Source of the DNA: a virus
Virus record (IMG/VR): IMGVR_UViG_3300022848_000013
Coordinates: 1-64,000 of that record
Length of the DNA: 64,000 bases
Strand: one strand, 5' to 3'
Part shown: in pieces, positions 46,899 through 54,967 of the stretch
Numbering within the stretch: the stretch's first letter is position 1
Layout of the letters: each line of letters starts with the position of its first letter
Translations under genes and position numbers: made by a program
Notes under the pieces: model-generated
The model's database searches: none
Told to the model about the DNA's origin: nothing
What the model saw: only the letters and a program-made list of their open reading frames with translations

Positions 46899-47573
46899 AT
46901 GACAATATACGAAAAACAAAACAATATAGGAGAATCTTGGTATAGATCTTCGGATGGTAAAATATTATCATGTAACATAGCCCTATCAAGTTTTGGGATA
47001 AAATACCGAAATATTGATTATGATTTGTATTCCAATATAACCGACAACCACATCAAGGATTTAGATGTTATTCAAGATGTTTTATTGGTAAAAACAATCA
47101 GTGCATTTTTTATCGATAAATTCTACATCAACGATGATAATATTCCTGTTCCTATTTTAAATTATAACAATTCTCATACAATACCGAAGAATTGTAGTTT
47201 GGATTATTGGTTCGACGAACCGACCCAAAAAATATACACTTTTTTTGGAGGAATGTCTGCACTCGATAATAAATTCAATTTTGAGATTTATGAATTTGAT
47301 ATTTTGAACAACCTATATGACAAAAAACGTCATTTAGCATTCGATATCGTATCAGAGCCTATTACTACCGTGGATGGCCTAAAGGTCTGCTATAATCAAG
47401 ATACTACTAATTTTAATATAAGTTTGGTATTTAGCACATCGAGCCTGAGTGATGTAAATTTGTTATCGTGGAATGTGAAAACCAAAAATACGATGATACT
47501 TGATAGTTTAAACTTGGTTTTGCCTAACCAACCATTAATCACATCTCGAATCACCAATGTTTTATATATTTAA
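46899..47573 (+). CDS. Putative structural protein
   Basis: 224 aa, strand-rich, with SLDYWFDEPTQKIYTFFGG. Unrecognised. Starts 1 nt after the previous stop (TAATATG). Confidence 0.6.
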   Translation: MTIYEKQNNIGESWYRSSDGKILSCNIALSSFGIKYRNIDYDLYSNITDNHIKDLDVIQDVLLVKTISAFFIDKFYINDDNIPVPILNYNNSHTIPKNCSLDYWFDEPTQKIYTFFGGMSALDNKFNFEIYEFDILNNLYDKKRHLAFDIVSEPITTVDGLKVCYNQDTTNFNISLVFSTSSLSDVNLLSWNVKTKNTMILDSLNLVLPNQPLITSRITNVLYI

Positions 47574-47587
47574 AATCACATTGGCCC

Positions 47588-47595
47588 TATAAATA
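47588..47595 (+). promoter_or_regulatory. T4-consensus late promoter TATAAATA
   Basis: TATAAATA, 5 nt, GTG at 47601. Exact match to the T4 late consensus. Confidence 0.75.
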
Positions 47596-47600
47596 GTTAA

Positions 47601-50600
47601 GTGATCGTTTCATCATATAATTCATTTTCGTCGGTAAACCTAGAATTTTTCAAATTTTCACCTGTATCTCAGGAGTCCAATTTGGAATGTACTAGTGTTT
47701 GTTTAGATAATGGTTTAAAATTGTCTATATATAACGTTCTGTCAGGTGCCAAAGATTTCTCATTCAATAATAAAAGTGGATTGTTGTTAAGTAGTCTCCG
47801 ATCCAATTCAGAGATTTTTGAATCATCTGATGTCATATCAAAGTTAAATTTTTCAAATATGGATTCGCCCATAACAACATCTAATAATTTTGTTATTTCC
47901 ACATCATCGAATAATCTACACTTCACCAACAAAACTGTAGCGGATATCCCAGATACATTAACATTTTTAAAGGTTTCTGATTATTTACATATAAAAAATA
48001 ACAGGAACTTTTATCTAACACATAACCCAACAGATGATACATTATCATTTATCCCAAAAATAATATCAGATTCAAATTTACAAAAATTTGATTATAATTT
48101 AAATGATAATTTACTATATCTTTATCCATATGGTTACAATCGGTCTAAAATCGTAGTTTCTACAAATCCTCTATCAGTTAGTTCTTATAACTACAATACA
48201 TTCTCATCAAACTCGTCATTATACATTTTAAAAATGTATGCATTTACAGATGCTTTAAACAACTATGGATTGTTAGAAACCTCGGTTGTCACGTATGAAA
48301 ACAACCCTATCACATCAACCGAATCTCTGAAACGAATAGACGACCTAGAATATAAACAAAATTATCTGGTTATTTTTCCCTACGAATATAAAACTGATAA
48401 TGGATACCCTTTATATATCAACGGTCTTAAAAACTACCAAACGCCCGAATATGCCTATAGTAAAGGGTCTGAGACATATCTAAACAACTCATCCACCCGA
48501 AGAGATTACGATAAGATTTTTACTGGTAGTAATCAATATGGCGGAAATGATAATGTTTTTTTGGGCTACCGAGGAAAGACTGCCGAACAAATTTTCGACC
48601 CAAATAAAAATACAAAATTTTTCTATCCATTCAATGCACCGAGAATATATATCGGGGATTCTGGGTTAATCGAAGATGGTGCCAAAAGCGGTGAAATACC
48701 ATTTGATTCTGATAAAGTTTTTGTTAATAATATAGACTATTCCGAATTCTTGGCAACATCATCAACCATCAAGAAATTTGATGGAACATGGGCATGTTCT
48801 TGGTTGAGTGGCAATCATTTAGGCGATTCTATTTGGATGGATAGGTTTTATAATTCTGCGTATTACACATTAGATCAAGCTATATCGGCTGGAAATGTTG
48901 TCTACAATCCAAAACATAGAAATATATCCACTAATATGTGGGATGATATATCTACCATGTATTTCGAACCGGGAATTCGATATTCATATATGAGAATTGG
49001 TCAGTACGATGTGGATGACTATATAAAAAGTTTTGATTTTGACCCATCGATGGAACTTGGTGGAAAAATATTACATATTAAAAAATGGAATTCTGATCCT
49101 CTTCTCGATGAGACTCCGTATAAACACGATGGGTTAGTATTCTACAATAATTTTGATAACTTCAAAGGGGATTATTGGGTTATGGATGGTGAAAACCATG
49201 CAGTATTTTCGTCTGATAATATTCTATTAAACGATACCGAATTCACAACGAGTCTTTGGGTTAATGTAGATGATTGGTCTGATATACAAGGTGAACAAAT
49301 TTTCGGAAATTATTACAACGGTGGATATGGATTTGTTAATAGTTCTGCATACCCATCACCACTGTTCACCATAGTTGAAAACACCGCAGGAAAAATATCT
49401 ACATATAATTACCGAATGTTAGAAATTGATGAGGTGATGTTTGAACCTCTTGATGATCAAGAAAATAGAATTATACAAAAATTGCCTAATTTCGATTATT
49501 GGGTTTTTGATTGTATTAATTTGATAGGTAGACGATATGACATTGAAGGAAAACTTTTGGATGTTATACCAACCTCTGACATATCACCCACATTGAGTAC
49601 CATTACACAAGTAAAAATAGATTCCGCCCAGAGTTTGTATTTATATGATAAAGACAATCATAATATATTGGTTCTGGATAGTGATGGAAATTACACAAAT
49701 ACAAGATCTATAACCGGAAATTCTTTCCAGATTGATTTGAATGATAATTTAATTGATTGTTATGGATCATTTGCTGATATAGATAGTTCTAATAATCTAT
49801 GGGAAATTGTTGGTGGAAATCTATATAAGAATAAACAGATATATGGTAATGTAGGACTTGTTCAAGAAATATTATTTGATGCTCTAGACAATCTATGGAT
49901 TTTACATGGGCAAGATACGGTTTCAAAATTAAATACTTCTATTGATGCATTCACCTTTAGTTTAAGAATAGGGACTCGATCATCTTTACCAGAAGATCCG
50001 TGCGTATTGGCAAGTATTCCTGATAAATTCAGAACGATAGACTTCTTGAAAGTTCCTAATGGAAAAATTTCCGAAGATTTGGCGGTCATTGTTGATAATT
50101 TTGATAATGAAATTTACATAATCAATCAAAATGGTGATATGTTATCTAAAATGAATTTGCGAGATGGAAAAGATTCTGGCGATTTTAAATACTATGCCGA
50201 AGGAGATTTTACCGGATACCAATATCTCAGAAAATATGGCTACTCCGATAAATCATTGGCATGGAAATTCAAAATTTCCAAGTTGGATGGAACCGATAAT
50301 AGAAATATAACATTGAAGCACACAGCGAAAAATTTATACAAAGGTTGGCACATGTTTACCTTTGCATTCGATACTCTTAAAGGTGAAGCAAGTTATTACA
50401 TAGATAGTATATTGGTGGACTCTGTAAAATTTGATAAATATATATATAAATTAGCTTTTTCTTATAGATCTCCGCTTCTGTTGGGTGCCAATACGGTTAA
50501 AAATAAAATATTGAATGATGTGATCAGAATTAACAATTCATATAAATTTATAGGTAAGGTTTCGGATCTACGTATATATTCTAAGGCACTTACATCTAAC

Positions 50601-50873
50601 CAGATTAGAGCATTATACTTCACATTTCCATATTCGGTAAAACCTATCCCATTACATTGGAACATGCCAACGGGTGAGAGGAATTTCATCGAATGTGTTG
50701 ATAAGTGGTACAAGATGCAACTTACTGGTTTGAAAAGTAGACACTTCAACATAAATATTCATAATATGGAAGTTGACAACTCTTTAAAATTAATTATCGA
50801 GGAATCGTTAAAAAATGTTGTTAAGAAAATCATCCCATCTTATAGTGGGTTGAATAAAATAGAATGGGTATAA
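47601..50873 (+). CDS. Giant structural protein: LamG-like domain split by beta-propeller insertion
   Basis: 1090 aa, GTG start. LamG/concanavalin-like pieces: YKHDGLVFYNNFDNF and FTTSLWVNVDDWS (about 510-560), resumed at KGWHMFTFAFDTLKGEASYY to KVSDLRIYSKALTSNQIRALYF (about 915-1005). Between them lies an NHL-like propeller (about 610-850; DSAQSLYLYDKDNHNILVLD, DALDNLWILHG). A domain nested in another suggests a receptor-binding protein. Coupled to the next gene (TAATATG). Confidence 0.65.
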   Translation: MIVSSYNSFSSVNLEFFKFSPVSQESNLECTSVCLDNGLKLSIYNVLSGAKDFSFNNKSGLLLSSLRSNSEIFESSDVISKLNFSNMDSPITTSNNFVISTSSNNLHFTNKTVADIPDTLTFLKVSDYLHIKNNRNFYLTHNPTDDTLSFIPKIISDSNLQKFDYNLNDNLLYLYPYGYNRSKIVVSTNPLSVSSYNYNTFSSNSSLYILKMYAFTDALNNYGLLETSVVTYENNPITSTESLKRIDDLEYKQNYLVIFPYEYKTDNGYPLYINGLKNYQTPEYAYSKGSETYLNNSSTRRDYDKIFTGSNQYGGNDNVFLGYRGKTAEQIFDPNKNTKFFYPFNAPRIYIGDSGLIEDGAKSGEIPFDSDKVFVNNIDYSEFLATSSTIKKFDGTWACSWLSGNHLGDSIWMDRFYNSAYYTLDQAISAGNVVYNPKHRNISTNMWDDISTMYFEPGIRYSYMRIGQYDVDDYIKSFDFDPSMELGGKILHIKKWNSDPLLDETPYKHDGLVFYNNFDNFKGDYWVMDGENHAVFSSDNILLNDTEFTTSLWVNVDDWSDIQGEQIFGNYYNGGYGFVNSSAYPSPLFTIVENTAGKISTYNYRMLEIDEVMFEPLDDQENRIIQKLPNFDYWVFDCINLIGRRYDIEGKLLDVIPTSDISPTLSTITQVKIDSAQSLYLYDKDNHNILVLDSDGNYTNTRSITGNSFQIDLNDNLIDCYGSFADIDSSNNLWEIVGGNLYKNKQIYGNVGLVQEILFDALDNLWILHGQDTVSKLNTSIDAFTFSLRIGTRSSLPEDPCVLASIPDKFRTIDFLKVPNGKISEDLAVIVDNFDNEIYIINQNGDMLSKMNLRDGKDSGDFKYYAEGDFTGYQYLRKYGYSDKSLAWKFKISKLDGTDNRNITLKHTAKNLYKGWHMFTFAFDTLKGEASYYIDSILVDSVKFDKYIYKLAFSYRSPLLLGANTVKNKILNDVIRINNSYKFIGKVSDLRIYSKALTSNQIRALYFTFPYSVKPIPLHWNMPTGERNFIECVDKWYKMQLTGLKSRHFNINIHNMEVDNSLKLIIEESLKNVVKKIIPSYSGLNKIEWV

Positions 50874-50874
50874 T

Positions 50875-51663
50875 ATGTCAAAATTAACCGATTTTAATAT
50901 ATCCGCAAACGATGCATGTTCAAATGTTTATCTAATAGATGAAAATTTATGTCTGGGTGATTCGTATCAAATAATGAATGCGAATTTCTCTGGATTGTCT
51001 TCTAGTTTACTAAATTTAGAAACATATGCCAACGATTTTTATAACATATATACCACGTTTACGGTAAATAGCGCAAATATTTTAAAAGCCTTCGATAATA
51101 TCCACACTTTAAGTGCTAGTTGGAATAGTGCGTATTCCACGGTAGAGTCTACAAGTTCTTATTGGCAAACTCCCTTAGAAATTATATATCCGAAATTAAT
51201 TGTTATGGATGATTGGTATTCTTATACAAACAACTACGAAACGGTTGTTATCAAAAATTGGTTAGATTATGTTTTCCCACCCACGGATTTCTACATGAAT
51301 CAAAAACTAGTTGTTTGTATTAACCTATTCAAAAATGTGAATTTCGACTTTAAATTCCAGAGAAGTTATTATGAAAGCTGTTATATCTACAGTTCTCGTG
51401 GTATAAGCTGTGGTAGATGCAATATAGGTCAGGTGAAATGTAATCACCCGGATGCTGATGGTAAAAAAGATATACCAAGTTGCAACCTATGTAACAATTG
51501 CGATGTGAGAGGTGAGAGTAAATCAGGATCGGTAACATGTAGATCGTTAGGGGGACAGACGACCTTGAATCTGAATTATAGTAGATATATGTCCGATGGG
51601 TTTATACCTAGAAACATAAAAGTAGAATATATAAATATTAACAATGTCTGGACATTAATATGA
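50875..51663 (+). CDS. Structural protein, paralogue A of three
   Basis: 262 aa. Shares with the next two proteins the layout of a SSYWQTPLEIIYP segment (about 97-111) after a helical FYNIY stretch, and a C-terminal beta part. A Cys-rich insert CGRCNIG...CNLCNNC (about 180-225) may be a zinc or disulfide knot. Probably multimers of a tail or baseplate ring. Confidence 0.65.
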   Translation: MSKLTDFNISANDACSNVYLIDENLCLGDSYQIMNANFSGLSSSLLNLETYANDFYNIYTTFTVNSANILKAFDNIHTLSASWNSAYSTVESTSSYWQTPLEIIYPKLIVMDDWYSYTNNYETVVIKNWLDYVFPPTDFYMNQKLVVCINLFKNVNFDFKFQRSYYESCYIYSSRGISCGRCNIGQVKCNHPDADGKKDIPSCNLCNNCDVRGESKSGSVTCRSLGGQTTLNLNYSRYMSDGFIPRNIKVEYININNVWTLI

Positions 51664-52430
51664 ATTTAACATTATCACCTATTATAAACACCGAAGATAT
51701 TGGTAATACTCTATCATCTATAAATCTATCATTTAAGGGGTTGGATGCTTTCACATATGGTCTGCACGTAAGTGCCTATAATTTATTTGAACCTTTGATG
51801 GAATTCTATGTAACCCATAAAGATAGATTCAAATCATTAATAACAACCACGCAGACTTATAGTGCTAATTGGGAAACTATGAGAACATTGGTATCCACCA
51901 ATAGCGCAAAGTGGATCAAACCTATAGTTTTTATCCACCCAACGGTTTATAGGTATCCGATAGCATTGAGCACTTTAAATATAATTGTTAGTTCTTTCAA
52001 TGATCTATATCCTATTTTACCAGATCCAACCATTGCTCCTAACCATATAGAAAATCAAAGAGCTATAATATACTACTACACAAATACAATCAAAGATGTG
52101 GTTAATGATAGTTTCGTACAAAACTCTAACGAAGTTGCCGGATGCTATTCACAAGACAGTGCTACGGGGTGCGTAAGGTGTCAAAACCGTGTAGGTAGGG
52201 GTTCGACATCGTGCAGAGGACAACAACAGTCATGCGGTGGTTGTGCTGGTGGGGCATGTCAATCATGTGCAACAGTGTCATGTAGATATCCAGAAACGAA
52301 TACAAATTCAACAAATCGATATATACAGGCAACGATCAATAGTCGTTTTCAAGATGTATATGAACGAGAATTAAAAGGTATGATGTATACTGTTAAAGAT
52401 TGTTCTTGGACGTTCGAAAGGAATTTATAA
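51660..52430 (+). CDS. Structural protein, paralogue B of three
   Basis: 256 aa. Same plan as paralogue A (NSAKWIKPIVFIHP), with its own Cys-rich insert GCVRCQNRVGRG...CGGCAGGACQSC. ATGA overlap with A. Confidence 0.65.
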   Translation: MNLTLSPIINTEDIGNTLSSINLSFKGLDAFTYGLHVSAYNLFEPLMEFYVTHKDRFKSLITTTQTYSANWETMRTLVSTNSAKWIKPIVFIHPTVYRYPIALSTLNIIVSSFNDLYPILPDPTIAPNHIENQRAIIYYYTNTIKDVVNDSFVQNSNEVAGCYSQDSATGCVRCQNRVGRGSTSCRGQQQSCGGCAGGACQSCATVSCRYPETNTNSTNRYIQATINSRFQDVYERELKGMMYTVKDCSWTFERNL

Positions 52431-52431
52431 A

Positions 52432-53049
52432 ATGAATTATACCTATGAAATATTAGATTACGAATGTGTCGGTGACTCGTTAGGAAAATATAACTACAAT
52501 TTTATCAATCTAGATGATAAACTTTGTGGCGTATCATCTATATTCTTTTTAGATAATCCTAACATATATAAAGAATTTAACGATTTTTTAAATATATCAG
52601 AATCTTTGATTAATATAGGAAATGTTTACAATGATGTATCTGGTTATAAGGAAGCATTTACAGCAGTCACTCTTTTGAGTTCTTATTGGAATACTCCTGA
52701 AATAACGGTCCAATATCCTATAAATTTTGTTTCGGATTCTAATGTATCTCTAAAAAATTATTATTTAGATACTATTGCCGATCAAAATCTTTCTTTGATC
52801 GCCCAGACGTATATAAATGCAAATTTTCCGGTTTCTGAATATCTACCTAAGTCTATAGTCAATATATCGTTTCTGTTATATAGTAGCAGTGGGGAATTTA
52901 TTTCTACTGTAGATGGCCCTTATCAGGATTATCCACGATCACAGTATTGGATCGTGGATTTTACAAAAAATGATGTATATATTGTAAAAAGTAAAAATTT
53001 CAAATTTGAGATGGTTTCTGATGTTTGGGTAAATACAGAAATATTATGA
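52432..53049 (+). CDS. Structural protein, paralogue C of three (no Cys insert)
   Basis: 205 aa. Contains SSYWNTPEITVQYP aligned with A and B but lacks the Cys-rich insert. Starts 1 nt after B's stop. Confidence 0.65.
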   Translation: MNYTYEILDYECVGDSLGKYNYNFINLDDKLCGVSSIFFLDNPNIYKEFNDFLNISESLINIGNVYNDVSGYKEAFTAVTLLSSYWNTPEITVQYPINFVSDSNVSLKNYYLDTIADQNLSLIAQTYINANFPVSEYLPKSIVNISFLLYSSSGEFISTVDGPYQDYPRSQYWIVDFTKNDVYIVKSKNFKFEMVSDVWVNTEIL

Positions 53050-53474
53050 TAGCAATTTTCAACGATGGTGATGTTTTTTTAGGGTATTGTGAGGTTGTTC
53101 CTCCACACATCAAAAAAATAAAAGATTTGGGGAATGAATTCGATCCCATGACATCATTTTGGGATGGTGACTTCCTTTCTGGTTGTGTAAGACCTCTCAA
53201 AGCCAAGAAATTGAATGCTTTTCATATCGAGGAAGAATTTGTTGATAAAATGAAGGCTCTATATTCTAATGAGATCAGCCATATTCTGTGCATCAAACAA
53301 ATTCATAAAATATCTGAAAAATTAGAATGTTTTGATGATAATTTCAAAAATATGTGTGATGATATCATGCCTCTTATTGATTATTACGACAACTTGGTTA
53401 AGTCTTTAAAGGAAGAAAATAATATAGAAACGAAAGAAGAAATTTATGAGAAACATAAAGCTGTATTTAAGTAA
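53046..53474 (+). CDS. Hypothetical protein
   Basis: 142 aa from MIAIFNDGDVFLGY, with start overlapping the previous stop (ATGA). Helical C-terminus. A few Cys. Unrecognised. Confidence 0.6.
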   Translation: MIAIFNDGDVFLGYCEVVPPHIKKIKDLGNEFDPMTSFWDGDFLSGCVRPLKAKKLNAFHIEEEFVDKMKALYSNEISHILCIKQIHKISEKLECFDDNFKNMCDDIMPLIDYYDNLVKSLKEENNIETKEEIYEKHKAVFK

Positions 53475-53853
53475 GACAAAAGGTTTTAACCCTGTGTTAA
53501 AATTTCGATATGGTTATGGTCTGGGTGACTTCATAGCTGCTACATTACATTCAAAATTTATCGGGCCTATAACATATCTCATAACAGGTAACCTAGAACC
53601 GTGTCAAACATGTAGCAATCGAAGAATGGCCTTGAATATTCTAATCCCTATCCCCTTCTGGAGAATTTTCTTTAAAACACATGACGATCTAGAAACATCA
53701 TTGAATGCTGATTATAAGAAACATGGGATCATCCTACATAAAGAGGGTGAAGAACCCAAATCAGATAATGAGCCAATCGTAGAGCCACCAATGAAGGTAG
53801 AGACCATCACGACCATGGAAGAACTTATAAAAAAGCCTTATTACAATTTATGA
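53446..53853 (+). CDS. Hypothetical protein with CxxC motif
   Basis: 135 aa. RYGYGLGDFIAATLHSKFIGPIT then LEPCQTCSNRR, and a Pro-Glu-rich tail. The ATG lies inside the previous gene (29-nt overlap). Possibly a tail-assembly or head-related protein; unrecognised. Confidence 0.6.
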   Translation: MRNIKLYLSKTKGFNPVLKFRYGYGLGDFIAATLHSKFIGPITYLITGNLEPCQTCSNRRMALNILIPIPFWRIFFKTHDDLETSLNADYKKHGIILHKEGEEPKSDNEPIVEPPMKVETITTMEELIKKPYYNL

Positions 53854-54425
53854 ATGATATAGAAATAGTAGTGGTAAAATTACCCGAAGATGAAAATTGT
53901 CTACAGACCGTATACAATTTTTGTGAACACCTGAATAGTATTTTATCAGGTATACGGTTGTGTCATGTATTCACCAACAACTACAGCACCCACACAATTT
54001 ACGGTGCTCTTTACGGTGCTCTATCAAACGACTTTGACTCTTTAATGGAAGAAGTGGTCGGACTATACAAATCCGATAAAAGCTTGGTTTTTCCTGAAAA
54101 TTCCATTGTGGTACCTGTGGTAGATTGTGAATCGGATTGTTATGATTCCTTTAAGCTTATTGTTAATGAATTGTATTCAATTCTAACACTAAACGACTTT
54201 ACCGACTTTGTTGATAATGCCCCTAAGAATGGTATCAATAACAAACTGGAAGAGATATTCTCGGAGATCAATAAGGCCGACTATCTCCTGTCGATGGCTA
54301 CATCTAAACCCTCAGACGAGCCTAAAATTCTAGAAGAACCGGAAGTAAGTAATTTGGACTCTGAGACTCAAACATATATAGCAGGCGGTCAGTTACCCCA
54401 AACATTCGAGATCCCACAAGTTTAA
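53850..54425 (+). CDS. Hypothetical protein
   Basis: 191 aa, alpha/beta start (MNDIEIVVVKLPEDENC) and acidic disordered end. Overlaps by ATGA with the previous gene. The last about 100 nt overlap the opposite-strand gene 54322-54843. Confidence 0.6.
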   Translation: MNDIEIVVVKLPEDENCLQTVYNFCEHLNSILSGIRLCHVFTNNYSTHTIYGALYGALSNDFDSLMEEVVGLYKSDKSLVFPENSIVVPVVDCESDCYDSFKLIVNELYSILTLNDFTDFVDNAPKNGINNKLEEIFSEINKADYLLSMATSKPSDEPKILEEPEVSNLDSETQTYIAGGQLPQTFEIPQV

Positions 54426-54843
54426 AGTTTGTAGAATCCCCTAATATGGTTTCTAGACTTGGTAGTGTTAGACTAATTGTGAAGTTTACTTCCTCTGGGG
54501 TTGATATTCCTATTTCGTAGAACTGTATCTTGATATTGTAAATTTTTTGAGCCGTATCATCAAAGAAGTATGAGGTTGTTAGTAACTTGTTTCTAGGATC
54601 ACCCGATTCATCTAAGATGAAAGTTCCTGTTGGTTGATCTAGTAGGGGTATAAGTTCCTCGGTTGACTGTAGATCATTACCAAAATCACATTCGATTTTC
54701 CATATTTTATTTAATGGTGTGAACCCAGATGTACATAGTGTCAGAGACAATGGGGAATACGAAGATATCGTAGAACCATCTGTTGAGTTATCTACCTGTA
54801 TGGTCTGAGAATTAATCATTACATTTTTGTTAAAATTAGCCAT
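54322..54843 (-). CDS. Putative structural protein
   Basis: 173 aa, strand-rich, MANFNKNVMINSQTIQ start. Likely a tail-tip or fibre accessory, last in the fibre operon. ATG overlaps the stop of the small signal-peptide gene (ATGGCTAA). Its 3' end runs antisense into the end of 53850-54425. Confidence 0.6.
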   Translation of the reverse strand: MANFNKNVMINSQTIQVDNSTDGSTISSYSPLSLTLCTSGFTPLNKIWKIECDFGNDLQSTEELIPLLDQPTGTFILDESGDPRNKLLTTSYFFDDTAQKIYNIKIQFYEIGISTPEEVNFTISLTLPSLETILGDSTNFKLVGSRMFGVTDRLLYMFESQSPNYLLPVLLEF

Positions 54844-54964
54844 CCTCCAAAACGGTCAGGGAAATGGCCCCAGTCGCTGGCTCGAATCTCGCAAATCGCA
54901 ATTCAGGGGATGCGGATGCGGTGGCGATTGCGGCCAGAAGACAGAGTGTGATGAGGTGTTTCAT
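54836..54964 (-). CDS. Small protein with signal-peptide-like N-terminus
   Basis: 42 aa: MKHLITLCLLAAIATASAS then a short polar tail. GC-rich like the fibre tip. Starts 3 nt after the fibre stop. Could be a secreted peptide or host-derived remnant. Confidence 0.5.
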   Translation of the reverse strand: MKHLITLCLLAAIATASASPELRFARFEPATGAISLTVLEDG

Positions 54965-54967
54965 AAT

